From positions 31,019 to 95,018 of the forward strand of contig NZ_PYOD01000018.1 in the NCBI RefSeq assembly GCF_003026285.1: DNA of 64,000 bases. Direction: 5' to 3'. Under the pieces are notes generated by a model. That model was not told the origin of the DNA. It saw only the letters and a list, made by a program, of their open reading frames with translations, and did no database searches. Source of the stretch: Photobacterium profundum. GTDB taxonomy: Bacteria; Pseudomonadota; Gammaproteobacteria; Enterobacterales; Vibrionaceae. A program made the position numbers and the translations under genes. This document shows, in pieces, positions 7,933 to 17,381 of this stretch; position 1 is the stretch's first letter, and each line of letters starts with the position of its first letter.

Positions 7933-8955
7933 TTATCGTAGTAATACACGCTTAAGCGGTGTTAGCTCAATCAACCATATCAATACCATCGAGATGATAA
8001 AGGTAAGAGGGATGATAGTGAGATCCCTGATTAGATCGTCGATGTTGATCATACGCGCAATGTTCAAAATATAAATAATGACTAATAGGTGGCATAAATA
8101 CACCCCTAGTACATCTTTACTCCAACGAGATACGCGTGGGCAGTCACCAAATGTCGGGTTAGCTTGAAGTAAAAAGAAAATGCCTAGTACCCAAACAGGT
8201 GTACCCACCAAAAAGTCATGAATATTAAAATCTACCCCTTTAGACATTAAGAAATATGCTTCGGCTAAGTGCAGTGACATTCCCCCTAATAACAGCGACA
8301 GAGCGATAGGCTGCGAGATTGTCAGCTTATGTCGACGAATTTCAAAACCAAGCGCCACAATTAAGGTACTAAAGAAAGGACCATTACGTGTTAATAACGG
8401 CGATTCGATACCAAAAATTGGCTCATAACTACCTGCAATTAATCCAAAAATATAAAGTGCAAAGGCGATAGGAAGAATGCACTTTTCTTGTTTAATCGAG
8501 ATTAACGCTGCGAGTATTGCTACGGCACTTAGTAGTGCGGGAATGTACCACAAATGCACTAAACCACCCTCAAACAGCGTGTTCAGAGGGTTTTGCAATA
8601 AGTAATTCCAATAGCCTGAACGTTCGGCTAAATATCCTTTTTCTGCTACCGTCTGTAAGTTAAACGGGGTTAGTAGATAAATAATACTCCATGCAGCCCA
8701 CACTTTGAGCAAAGGAAAACTGTACCGTTTAAGTGTTTGAAAAGGGGCAGCTATTAATCGAGGCTGAACAAGAAAACCCGCTAAAATGAAAAACAAAGGT
8801 ACAGCAAACCGACTTACCTGGTTAACGAGCAAACCAACCCATGGTAAATCATCAATGATTGGCATTGTCATGAATGGCTTTGCATGAATCGCGATAACGG
8901 CAAATAGGGCAATTATTCGTCCCCATTCAAAGCTAGAGATTTGTTTCATAGTCAT
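7933..8955 (-). CDS. Acyltransferase-3 family inner-membrane protein
   Basis: A 340-residue polytopic membrane protein with about ten hydrophobic segments and the acyltransferase-3 signature: an N-terminal EWGRIIALFAVIAIHA helix containing the conserved His, followed by SRFAVPLFFILAGFL. Relatives (WecH, OafA, NodX-like) move acetyl or other acyl groups onto cell-surface sugars. It stands alone, with no polysaccharide genes nearby, so the acceptor is unknown. Two starts (MTMKQ) lie two codons apart. Confidence 0.85.
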   Translation of the reverse strand: MTMKQISSFEWGRIIALFAVIAIHAKPFMTMPIIDDLPWVGLLVNQVSRFAVPLFFILAGFLVQPRLIAAPFQTLKRYSFPLLKVWAAWSIIYLLTPFNLQTVAEKGYLAERSGYWNYLLQNPLNTLFEGGLVHLWYIPALLSAVAILAALISIKQEKCILPIAFALYIFGLIAGSYEPIFGIESPLLTRNGPFFSTLIVALGFEIRRHKLTISQPIALSLLLGGMSLHLAEAYFLMSKGVDFNIHDFLVGTPVWVLGIFFLLQANPTFGDCPRVSRWSKDVLGVYLCHLLVIIYILNIARMINIDDLIRDLTIIPLTFIISMVLIWLIELTPLKRVLLR

Positions 8956-9150
8956 TACTTATCGATTCGCATTTAACATCATCAAAGTTGTATTGTGACG
9001 TTTTTCAAATTGGGTAGGGAATTTAACAGGCAGGGAATTGTTGTAAATAGAGCGGTAGTAATAATTCTCTTTTTTATGATGGGGAATTGATGAATCGTGA
9101 AGCGTGTCGCACTATGAAATGGATGAATCATTTGCTTAATGATTTTTATA

Positions 9151-9188
9151 TTAGTAACCATCAAATGTAGTTATTTCATGGTTACTAA
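9151..9188. repeat. 11-bp perfect inverted repeat
   Basis: TTAGTAACCAT (9151-9161) and ATGGTTACTAA (9178-9188), overlapped on the right by a smaller GTTAC / GTAAC repeat. It lies between the upstream side of the acyltransferase gene and the 3' end of selO, with no T-run on either strand. It could be an operator or a processed hairpin. Confidence 0.5.
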
Positions 9189-9227
9189 CTGTAACAGGGC
9201 GTTTGGATTATTTAGTAATCTTAAGTG

Positions 9228-10757
9228 TTAAGAAGAACAGCTAATTTCCAGTTTTTTTCCCCAATATGGCGGTTTATCTGCAAACTGATTAAATTCAGGA
9301 TGTTCATCAAAGGGGGATGATAGCACCTGTAATAACTCATCTATCATGGCGAAATCACCATCTTCTGCTTTATCAATCGCTTGCTGAGCAAGGTAGTTTC
9401 GCAATATGTATTTTGGATTATGTTGCTTCATCCATTCTAGCCGTGATTCATCGTCGTCTTTTTCGAAATTCAGACGAACAGCGTATGCCTTAAGCCATTT
9501 TTTTAGTGGTTGGGTGCACGAGAATAAATCGTCAAAACGTTCAATGCTATTAGGTAATGCACTCACAGATAAATCAGTAGCTGAAATACTTGATAGTGTT
9601 CTGAAGAAAAGCGTGTAATCCACCATTTGTGATTGAAGTAACTCAAACAGGCTCGAAAAGAGCACAGTATCTTCTTCTCGTTTTTCGGCTAGGCCCAATT
9701 TATTACGCATTCTTGCGCTGTAATCACGCTGTAGTGTGAGGTGGTAGCTATCTAATATCGCATCAACATCTTCCTTGTCGATCAAAGGGGTGAGTGCATA
9801 GCCCAACGCTGATAAGTTCCACAAAGCAATGGAAGGTTGCTGATTAAACGCGTAGCGGCCACTGTAATCAGAATGGTTACAAATGTAGTCGGGATTATAA
9901 TCATCAAGGAAGCCAAAAGGACCATAATCAAAAGTGAGCCCTAATACCGACATGTTGTCTGTATTCATTACACCGTGCGCAAAGCCTACCGATTGCCACC
10001 CTGCAATTAGCCGGGCTGTTAATTTTACAATACGCGTTAACATGCTGGCATAGATATTATGGTGCTGATTAGCTGATACTGTTTGTTTATCTTCTTGCCC
10101 ACCTTCAGTCGTAAGTAAATCGGGAAAGTGATGCTTTATTAAATAGTCTGCAAGCAGTTTAAGTTCGCAGTGCTGGTGGGTATAAAACAAATACTCGAAA
10201 TGACCAAAACGTAAATGGCTTTCAGCCACACGAATTAAGGTTGCACCACGCTCCATTTTTTCGCGAAAAACCAGTGTTGTGCTACCTAATAGTGCCAACG
10301 CATGGGTGGTTTTAATGCCCAGCCCATTAAGTGCTGCACTACCTAGGTATTCGCGAATACTCGAACGTAATACTGCACGACCATCACCTTGGCGAGAATA
10401 GGGCGTTTTACCTGAGCCTTTTAAATGAATATCCCATTTAGTATTCGTCGATGTTAATACTTCACCCAACAACAAGCCACGACCATCCCCAAGGTCAGGA
10501 TTGTAATGTCCAAACTGATGCCCTGTATATTTCATTGCTAGCGGCGTTGTACCTGCCAACTCTTCATTGCCAGTAAAGGTGTCAATAAAGAGGCGTGTTT
10601 TTGCTTCTAGCGGGTCTAACTCAAGCATTTCAGCAACTTGTGGATTAACGCTTACCAAAAAAGGGTCAGATAGCGGCTGAGGTATTACAGCTGTACCAAA
10701 GGTTGTAGGTAATTCACTGTAAGTATTGTTGAACACAAGTTGGGACAGGGTTTTCAT
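9228..10757 (-). CDS. selO: SelO/YdiU protein adenylyltransferase (pseudokinase-fold AMPylator)
   Basis: SelO enzymes transfer AMP from ATP to Ser/Thr/Tyr of redox proteins. The ~509-residue protein has family blocks MKYTGHQFGHYNPDLGDGRG, HLKGSGKTPYSRQGDGRAVLRSS, SHLRFGHFEY, GVMNTDNMSVLGLTFDYGPFGF and NPKYILRNYLAQ. It ends in EISCSS, so a cysteine occupies the place of the selenocysteine found in eukaryotic SelO. Start MKTLSQLVF is preferred by homology; an in-frame ATG eight codons upstream (10781) is possible. Single gene. Confidence 0.92.
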   Translation of the reverse strand: MKTLSQLVFNNTYSELPTTFGTAVIPQPLSDPFLVSVNPQVAEMLELDPLEAKTRLFIDTFTGNEELAGTTPLAMKYTGHQFGHYNPDLGDGRGLLLGEVLTSTNTKWDIHLKGSGKTPYSRQGDGRAVLRSSIREYLGSAALNGLGIKTTHALALLGSTTLVFREKMERGATLIRVAESHLRFGHFEYLFYTHQHCELKLLADYLIKHHFPDLLTTEGGQEDKQTVSANQHHNIYASMLTRIVKLTARLIAGWQSVGFAHGVMNTDNMSVLGLTFDYGPFGFLDDYNPDYICNHSDYSGRYAFNQQPSIALWNLSALGYALTPLIDKEDVDAILDSYHLTLQRDYSARMRNKLGLAEKREEDTVLFSSLFELLQSQMVDYTLFFRTLSSISATDLSVSALPNSIERFDDLFSCTQPLKKWLKAYAVRLNFEKDDDESRLEWMKQHNPKYILRNYLAQQAIDKAEDGDFAMIDELLQVLSSPFDEHPEFNQFADKPPYWGKKLEISCSS

Positions 10758-11010
10758 TGACTGCTCACTTATCAAAAGCATGATTATTTCGAGTAACTCT
10801 TCTTAAAGAGTAACAAGTTAATGCTGACTAACAAGAGACAAAAAGTAGGGGTATTACAAGCTAAGTAAGAACTAAGCCTCTCAATAACATGATTTTCTTC
10901 ATTATTGACTTAGGTCTAACCATTTAAAGTGTGTTTTAGAGGGCGCTTAGCGACAAGTTGTAGTTTATTCGATAATATTCACACCAATTAGAATAACAGG
11001 CTAAATTGAT

Positions 11011-11355
11011 ATGAAAATTTCCGTTGATGGTGGATCTTTTAAAGTTGCAATTGATACTGAATATGAAGGTGTAATTGCTGAGGCAACAGATATCTTTCAA
11101 GAAACCTTAAAGCAAGCTAAATCAAATGATAAGGCTATCTTACGGTTTCTACAGATAATTATTGAACACCGCGAAAGTGATGATGCGATTGGCTATGCTG
11201 TACTAGGCTTGCTTGGCTGGTATAACGAGGTTATTAGTTCAGTTGAAGATAAAGATATCGAGCTAAATTTACCTAAGATTTTGCCTCATCTCATTAATCC
11301 GGCAGGTGATCTTACTGCAACTAGTGAAACTGAAACGAATACTTTCAAGCACTAG
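11011..11355 (+). CDS. Small uncharacterised protein
   Basis: A 114-residue, mostly acidic protein starting MKISVDGGSFKVAIDTEYEG, with a predicted beta-rich N-terminus, helical centre and a polar Thr/Glu-rich tail. AACAGG lies ahead of the ATG and a clear terminator follows, so it looks like a real single-gene unit. I do not recognise the family. A 42-base piece of its coding sequence (11102-11143) recurs at 13568-13609, beyond the neighbouring oxidoreductase gene. Confidence 0.65.
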   Translation: MKISVDGGSFKVAIDTEYEGVIAEATDIFQETLKQAKSNDKAILRFLQIIIEHRESDDAIGYAVLGLLGWYNEVISSVEDKDIELNLPKILPHLINPAGDLTATSETETNTFKH

Positions 11356-11392
11356 TTAACCATGTTTGGAGCTGTTCTGACATAAAAGTGTG

Positions 11393-11432
11393 AACCTGAT
11401 TACGGCGATATAATCAGGTTTCTCTTATTCTT
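11393..11432 (+). terminator. Rho-independent terminator
   Basis: AACCTGATTA / TAATCAGGTT arms followed by a T-rich tail (TCTCTTATTCTTTTT), about 40 bases after the small hypothetical gene. Confidence 0.8.
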
Positions 11433-11482
11433 TTTGTCCTCCAGAAATGAGCATCTTGAGGTGATTTGAGTATATATAGTAA

Positions 11483-13420
11483 TTACTTTGTCATATTGAG
11501 TGATATTGTATTATTTGAAAAATAGCTATTGGTTGTTTTATGCCGATTGATAGTTGTGAGCTCAGAGGCATCTATTTTATATTCTGATGCGTAATCTCGA
11601 AGATCGCATTTATTTCTGAGTTGACAGCCACATTCAAGACAACGTTTGGCTTCAGTTATAGCTGATTGATTTGTAAACCCTGTTTCGACTTCACTAAAAT
11701 TTAATCGTCGCTGATCAACGGTTAGTTCAGGCATTGTCACTCGTAATATATGTTTCATGGCATCAGAAAAGTTAAGTTCTTTTTGTTCTGATGTCTGCCC
11801 TCGAGCTAGAGATCTCATGACTTGTGTTACGTTCGTTAAATGTGACGGATTAACAAACTGCATTTTTGAGTCATTGTTAAAGTTGAATGAGTTGCTTTGC
11901 AGGCTTTTCATATTGCCATTTAAGTAACAATCAATTGCTTTAGCTGCGGCTCTACCGTCAGCTACCGCTTCTACCGCAGTGGCAGGACCACGGCGAAAAT
12001 CACCAATACCAAATATATTACGGACACCACTGTGCATTGTTGTTTCATCGCAATCGATAGTATTCCAGCGGGTTAATGGTATGTCGATATTGTCGTTATC
12101 AAGAAAACTGAGGTCTGGGGCTTGTGACACGGCAGCAATAACAGTATCAAACTCTTGGGTAATATATTCGCCAGTTGGTTCTGGACGCGAACGTCCTGAT
12201 GAGTCAGGTGTGCCAAGCGCCATTTTTTCTAGGCAGACCTTATTTACCCTGTTGTGTTCATCGCCAATATTTTCTACAGGATTAGTCAAAAAGCTAAACT
12301 TGACGCCTTCCTGTTCGGCTTCATCAACTTCATAGGCTTCTGCTGGCATTTCTGCTCGAGTACGGCGATAGATCAGCGTCGTATTAGCTCCTGCTCTTAC
12401 AGCAGTACGAGCGCAGTCAATTGCGGTATTTCCACCACCGATTACTGCTACTCTTTTCCCAGTTATGTATTGTTGCTCTGTTACAAAATCTTTGAGGTAA
12501 TCAACCCCAAGGTAACACCCTTTTAAATCACTACCTGGGTAGCTCATACCAACGGCTTTTGATGCGCCTACTGCCATACAGACAGCATCATACTTCTCGC
12601 TTAGTTCAGATAAAGTAAGTTCTTCACCAAGTTTACAGGAGGTTTTAATCTCCATACCGTTTCGACACATTACTTCAATTTCTTTATCAAGAATAGCTTT
12701 GGGTAAACGGTATTCAGGAATGCCGTAACGAAGCCAGCCTCCGGGATTGGGCATTGCTTCAAACACGGTAACATCATAACCCTCATTGCTAAGGTAATAG
12801 CCGCAGGTTAGTCCACCAGGACCACTACCGATAATAGCGATGGATTTATCTTTATGAGGTTTTCGAGCTGGAACATAAGACTCTAGAGCAGCAAGATCTA
12901 TGTCAGCTGTATGTCGTTTCAATTGACGGATTGCAAGTGGTTCATCAATTAATCGACGTCGGCAGCCTGCTTCACAGAATGCAGGACATACACGACCAAT
13001 TGATAATGGCATAGGCAATGTCTGCTTAATGACTTCTATTGCTTTCTTGTGATCATTTTTCGAAATATGATAAAGATAAGACTGAATGTCGACACCTGCA
13101 GGGCAAGCCGTTTGACAAGGAGCTTCGCAGTATTCAGCTTTGTGTTCAGACAGTATTCGAATAAGCGCTTTTTTTCTACGCTTTGATAATTGTTCAGATT
13201 CTGTGATTACTGACATGCCGTCAAATGGCGTTATTTTGCACGCTTTTTTTATACCAAAACCATCAACTTCGATTTCACAAAGGTCACAGAGGTTTTTTTT
13301 TCCATTAGTATCTGAATCACAGAGTGAAGGGATATGGATGCTATGGTGTCTGGTGATAGTAAGCAGGGTTTGATTTTTATCGACCTCAAACAGTTGTCCA
13401 TTTATGGTGATGCTGATCAT
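11483..13420 (-). CDS. GltD-like NAD(P)H oxidoreductase with N-terminal 2Fe-2S ferredoxin domain
   Basis: A 645-residue flavoprotein of the glutamate-synthase small-subunit type. Residues 1-75 form a 2Fe-2S domain (ITINGQLFEV start, Cys set around SLCDS, NLCDLC and KAC). Then comes the GltD-type Cys-rich linker (EAPCQTACPAGVD, GRVCPAFCEAGCRR). Two Rossmann folds follow: FAD at about 193 (IIGSGPGGLTCGY) and NAD(P) at VIGGGNTAIDCART. A C-terminal Cys group (KRCLECGCQLRNKC) ends the protein. Such proteins pass electrons between NAD(P)H and a partner enzyme, but no partner is adjacent, so its role is open. GAGGAAAT precedes the ATG. A fragment of the neighbouring small gene lies on its far side, suggesting the segment was inserted or rearranged. 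Confidence 0.82.
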   Translation of the reverse strand: MISITINGQLFEVDKNQTLLTITRHHSIHIPSLCDSDTNGKKNLCDLCEIEVDGFGIKKACKITPFDGMSVITESEQLSKRRKKALIRILSEHKAEYCEAPCQTACPAGVDIQSYLYHISKNDHKKAIEVIKQTLPMPLSIGRVCPAFCEAGCRRRLIDEPLAIRQLKRHTADIDLAALESYVPARKPHKDKSIAIIGSGPGGLTCGYYLSNEGYDVTVFEAMPNPGGWLRYGIPEYRLPKAILDKEIEVMCRNGMEIKTSCKLGEELTLSELSEKYDAVCMAVGASKAVGMSYPGSDLKGCYLGVDYLKDFVTEQQYITGKRVAVIGGGNTAIDCARTAVRAGANTTLIYRRTRAEMPAEAYEVDEAEQEGVKFSFLTNPVENIGDEHNRVNKVCLEKMALGTPDSSGRSRPEPTGEYITQEFDTVIAAVSQAPDLSFLDNDNIDIPLTRWNTIDCDETTMHSGVRNIFGIGDFRRGPATAVEAVADGRAAAKAIDCYLNGNMKSLQSNSFNFNNDSKMQFVNPSHLTNVTQVMRSLARGQTSEQKELNFSDAMKHILRVTMPELTVDQRRLNFSEVETGFTNQSAITEAKRCLECGCQLRNKCDLRDYASEYKIDASELTTINRHKTTNSYFSNNTISLNMTK

Positions 13421-13567
13421 TATTTCCTCGATATTATGTTACTTCTTGCCCATGAATTTAAATTATTCACTTTTATGGGACGAGTAGCATAAGGTATTCC
13501 TCGTCGGATAAATTTGCCCTTGCTCTTGTTTTTATTACTTTTGGAATGACATTAACCGAACTGCACT

Positions 13568-13609
13568 AAACCTTAAAGCAAGCTAAATCAAATGATAAGC
13601 CTATCTGAC
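13568..13609 (+). pseudogene. 42-base duplicated fragment of the 114-residue hypothetical gene
   Basis: The first 32 bases are identical to 11102-11133 and 40 of 42 match overall; similarity stops abruptly on both sides. It lies in the 320-base gap (13421-13741) between the GltD-like gene and the chemoreceptor. Apart from this and the terminator I see nothing else there. Confidence 0.7.
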
Positions 13610-13669
13610 CATAGACTTATCCATGATGGTATTAGGTAGGTTTTAAAGTCGTTATTGAATTTAATATCA

Positions 13670-13708
13670 AAAAAAAGCCACTGAGGAGTAATTTCGGTGG
13701 CTTTTTAT
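13670..13708 (-). terminator. Rho-independent terminator (chemoreceptor gene)
   Basis: AAAAAGCCAC / GTGGCTTTTT arms with T-runs on both strands, 34 bases after the stop of the minus-strand chemoreceptor. Confidence 0.8.
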
Positions 13709-13741
13709 ATTATGCGTTATCGTATATACGTAAGGCTGTGA

Positions 13742-15835
13742 TTATGTACGAAACTGATTTAGTTCCGTACGTAATGTAGTCGCCGTATCAGCCAATTGTT
13801 CCGACAAGGTAGACGATGCATTCATGCTATCCACTACATCATTGGCGGTTTCGTTGATGATCACTACGTTGCGGTTGATCTCTTCGGTGACCAAACTTTG
13901 CTCTTCTGCGGCAGATGCAATCTGGTTGTTCATATCGTTGACCACGTTAATCGCGGCATTGATTTCTTCTAATGCAGCTTGAGCTGAATCTGTTTCAGTA
14001 CGGGTTGAGAGGGCTTGTTGTTGACTCTCGGCCATCAAAACTACGATCGATTGGGTTTCGTTTTCGAGGCGAGATAACATGCCACGGATTTCTTCGGTTG
14101 ATCCTTGTGTGCGATTTGCCAAGCTACGAACTTCGTCGGCAACGACGGCAAAGCCACGGCCAAATTCACCTGCACGGGCAGCTTCAATCGCGGCATTAAG
14201 AGCGAGTAAATTAGTTTGATCCGCAATACCGCCAATTTCAGACAAGATGTTCTGAATCGCGGCACTGGATTCAGCCAAGTTCTGGATTTGCGCTTGTGCA
14301 TTGTTAATACGTTCTGCTAATTCGGTGACGGAACAGGCGGCGTAATCCATTTTCGCAATGCCTTCTTGGCTACTCACTTGCACCTGACTCGCTGCGGTGG
14401 CTGCCTGAACAGCAGAGCTTGCCACTTCATTGGCTGTGGCACTCATTTCATTCATAGCGGTGGCTAATGAGTTCACTTCAGCCAACTGTATCGCCAGTTT
14501 CGTTTTCGCGTCGTCTGATTTTTCGGTACCGGCAACGGCATTGCGATCCACGGCTTCCGCGGTTTCGGTCGCGTGACGCAGGGTTTCTTGCATACGTGCT
14601 ACGAACGTATTGAACCAGTGCGCGAGTTGACCCGTTTCGTCTTTGCTGTGAATTTCAATACGGTGGGTTAAATCACCTTCACCTTCGGCAATATCACGCA
14701 TGCGCTCAACTAACTGCATCATGATTTTGCCGATGTTGTTTGCCAGTAAAATCATGGCTACAATACCCACGATGGCTGCGAATAAGCCCGCTAACACACC
14801 ATTTGTGATGGCTTGGTCGTTTTGCTCTGTGCTCCAATCGGTGAAAGCATTCACGTCTTTGGTTAACACGTTAGAAGGAATTGATACCAACACAATCCAT
14901 GGTTTGCCTGTGGTATTAACTGATGATACTGCCATGATGTCGTTACCGATCGTCAGCAGTGTTTGATTGTTACTTAAGGCGAGCTGTTGAATATCGCCCC
15001 AACGTTGTGAAATATCACCAGAAACAGCCTTACCCACATCGGCAGGTGCTTTGCTGTGCGCCATCACATTACCTTGCCATGAGGTAATCATGATGTCGCC
15101 TTGGCCGTCATACAGCTCGCTAGCAAGTTGTTGGCTTTGACCTTGAAATTCAGCCAACGACCAGTCAAAACCTAATGAACCAACGATTTTTCCGTTAACT
15201 TTCAATGGTTGGCTGATAGTAGTGATCAGCTCTTTGTTGCCACGCACGTCGTAATAATACGGTTCCATAACAAACGTATTGCCCGTTTCATACGGCGCGA
15301 GATGCCACTCGTCAATACGTTCTCCATTGCTATTAAGCGATTGGTTTCGGAAGGAATCCATTGCTGTAGGTTCAAAGCCACCAGCCGAGGTAGGGGAAAA
15401 AAATGGGGCTAGGTAACCCGCTTTATTTAATGAAGCAAGGCCTTCTTGCGTGACTGGTGCAGCCCAAGGTGAGAATTCCCATACCATGTAACCGGCAAAA
15501 ACACTTTTGTTTTGATTTTTAAGGCTAGCAATAAACTGTTGAACTAAAAGATCGGCGCTGCCTTGTTGTGATGCCGTTAATTCGAGCATGGTACGTAATT
15601 GGTCAAGATTAGCCAAAACCGGAGCCAGTTGGTTATTTAGCGTGTTGCTTTGCTCGTTAGCTGCAGCGATGAGGTTATTGTCTGTTGCTGTTTTTAATTG
15701 TTCAGTAACACGGTTGGTAATTTGATGCTGAACGGAAGTGAATGATTGCGTGGTAAACCACATTGCAATAGCAAGCGTGAATATCATTGCTACGCCAGAG
15801 CTGACTGCAATGCGTGTTTTAATAGATGCAAACAC
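13742..15835 (-). CDS. Methyl-accepting chemotaxis protein with double-Cache-type sensor
   Basis: Transmembrane chemoreceptor of 697 residues. It starts at a GTG (FASIKTRIAV...) because GAGGGAT sits 8 bases upstream; the longer frame to 15931 has no ribosome binding site. Order: TM1 (about residues 8-30), a ~310-residue periplasmic Cache-like sensor (YMVWEFSPWAAP, ELITTISQPLKVNGKIVGSLGFDWS), TM2, HAMP, then a signalling domain with the CheA/CheW hairpin tip IGGIADQTNLLALNAAIEAA, GEFGRGFAVVADEVR. The ligand is unknown. No che genes are near. Confidence 0.9.
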   Translation of the reverse strand: MFASIKTRIAVSSGVAMIFTLAIAMWFTTQSFTSVQHQITNRVTEQLKTATDNNLIAAANEQSNTLNNQLAPVLANLDQLRTMLELTASQQGSADLLVQQFIASLKNQNKSVFAGYMVWEFSPWAAPVTQEGLASLNKAGYLAPFFSPTSAGGFEPTAMDSFRNQSLNSNGERIDEWHLAPYETGNTFVMEPYYYDVRGNKELITTISQPLKVNGKIVGSLGFDWSLAEFQGQSQQLASELYDGQGDIMITSWQGNVMAHSKAPADVGKAVSGDISQRWGDIQQLALSNNQTLLTIGNDIMAVSSVNTTGKPWIVLVSIPSNVLTKDVNAFTDWSTEQNDQAITNGVLAGLFAAIVGIVAMILLANNIGKIMMQLVERMRDIAEGEGDLTHRIEIHSKDETGQLAHWFNTFVARMQETLRHATETAEAVDRNAVAGTEKSDDAKTKLAIQLAEVNSLATAMNEMSATANEVASSAVQAATAASQVQVSSQEGIAKMDYAACSVTELAERINNAQAQIQNLAESSAAIQNILSEIGGIADQTNLLALNAAIEAARAGEFGRGFAVVADEVRSLANRTQGSTEEIRGMLSRLENETQSIVVLMAESQQQALSTRTETDSAQAALEEINAAINVVNDMNNQIASAAEEQSLVTEEINRNVVIINETANDVVDSMNASSTLSEQLADTATTLRTELNQFRT

Positions 15836-16168
15836 GTGCTGATCCCTCGTTAATATAAAAAAGATAAATAGAAAATGGTTAGATTTATTATAAAAATAGT
15901 TATTTTTGGAACCAGAGGAATTATAAAGCAAAGATAAAAACAGAAGATGTGCAGATGTAGTTAATCATTAAAGATAATGAATAGGTTATTAATGCATCAG
16001 AGGTCATCGCTAAATGGCCCTAAACAGGCATAACAAAATAGGATAGGCACAATTAACCATCTTGTCGTGCAAGATGATATTTTAATTTATGAGTACCTGC
16101 CTTTAAATACAGTCAATAAAAAGGTGAAGGCAATCCATTGAACGTCAATGATTGAAGGTAACTCTTTA
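15836..16168. other. 333-base intergenic region with a small hairpin
   Basis: No gene seen. A CATCTTG / CAAGATG hairpin at 16058-16076 could end transcription of the DUF2860 gene, or belong to an unrecognised short RNA. The rest holds the chemoreceptor promoter side and is AT-rich. Confidence 0.4.
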
Positions 16169-17176
16169 TTAAAACAGGTATAACATTCCAATGCTTGCTA
16201 GGTTTACTGACGAATCATAAAAGTTAATATCACTATCTTCTTCAAACCAGACCACACCAGCATTGGCAAGCCAGCCTTCCCAGCCAAAAGGTTTGTTATA
16301 GAAGGCTGTAAAGCTGGCACCATATCGATTACTGTCTGCTTTTTTACTGTAAACTGGGTTGGCCTCATCGTATTCCAAAGTTGCATAATTGGCATTGGTG
16401 ACAAATTTCCAGCGATTAACTGAGTAAATATAGTTTATATTAAAAGACAGTCCATCATAGGCTACGGCGTCGCCGTCAAGATCTTGATCAATATAGGCTA
16501 TAGCAGGGGTAACTCGATGTTTATTCTCGTCCCAGTTAAAAGAGTATTGAACAGAGAAGCGATTTCTATCGCCGTTACGATCCAGCAGAGCGCGATCAGC
16601 AGTAGATAACCCCAGATCTTCACCACTTCGTTCCTTATCGATATCAACTTCCCGTGCAGAGTAGCGAAGCTCTAGTCCGGTTCCGTATATTTTATCCCAG
16701 ATGAGTCGATAGCCGTTGCTGGAGCGATCGGTGTTTATACGATTGGTGCCAGTAACAAAGGGATCTTCCCACACTTCGGTCGCAAGCGGCGTATGTAAAA
16801 AGCTAACACCGATTACACCTGCATTACCTATTTCTTGCCGTACACCAGCAAGGGCGGCAAAGTCGAAACGGATATAGTCTTCAAGTTGGTTACCAAAAAA
16901 TACCTGGGTACGGGTGCTGGCAAAAGTGTAGGCGATCTCCAGACCGAGTACAGGTAGACCGGAGGTTTCACTATCAGGTGAGTTAGTGAGAGTGTCGATG
17001 CTTTTGTTACCAAGGTCGACACTGCCGAACTTTGCCAGCGTGTTGGATTCGACGTTGGTAACACCAGCTCCGAGATTGATAAAACCACTGAAGCCACTTT
17101 GCGGGGGAATTGGCTTCATAGCGTAAGCGGATGACACCATGGTAGTGCTGAAGACAAGAAAACTCAGGTAACGCAT
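16169..17176 (-). CDS. DUF2860 family outer-membrane protein
   Basis: A 335-residue protein with a signal peptide (MRYLSFLVFSTTMVSSAYA), followed by the family's MKPIPPQSGFSGFINLGAG opening. Alternating aromatic beta strands lead to a C-terminal ...SIGMLYLF ending in Phe, typical of outer-membrane beta-barrels. DUF2860 proteins are common in Vibrionaceae and have no settled function. I preferred the ATG at 17176 (TGAGA upstream) over one four codons earlier. Confidence 0.8.
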   Translation of the reverse strand: MRYLSFLVFSTTMVSSAYAMKPIPPQSGFSGFINLGAGVTNVESNTLAKFGSVDLGNKSIDTLTNSPDSETSGLPVLGLEIAYTFASTRTQVFFGNQLEDYIRFDFAALAGVRQEIGNAGVIGVSFLHTPLATEVWEDPFVTGTNRINTDRSSNGYRLIWDKIYGTGLELRYSAREVDIDKERSGEDLGLSTADRALLDRNGDRNRFSVQYSFNWDENKHRVTPAIAYIDQDLDGDAVAYDGLSFNINYIYSVNRWKFVTNANYATLEYDEANPVYSKKADSNRYGASFTAFYNKPFGWEGWLANAGVVWFEEDSDINFYDSSVNLASIGMLYLF

Positions 17177-17381
17177 AGAAAATCTCATTGACTAATTAAT
17201 ATTAATATCAACAATAGTCATATTTCCGGTCTGGAATTTTATTAATGATAAGAAATACACTAAAAGCTTTCCAGTTAGGCTAGATCAGAAGATTAATGGA
17301 TGTGGTGGAACCTGTCAGCTTAGGTTACGAACTGGCACTGACAGATTGAACTTTGGCTAAGCCATATTCCACTGCGATTTG

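Noticed and set aside
8982..9164. 60-codon minus-strand frame upstream of the acyltransferase gene
   Set aside because: Low-complexity Ile/Thr/Lys content from AT-rich intergenic DNA, with no ribosome binding site.
9228..10757. Selenocysteine codon in selO
   Set aside because: The C-terminal position reads Cys (CSS) and the stop is an ordinary terminal TAA; no internal UGA.
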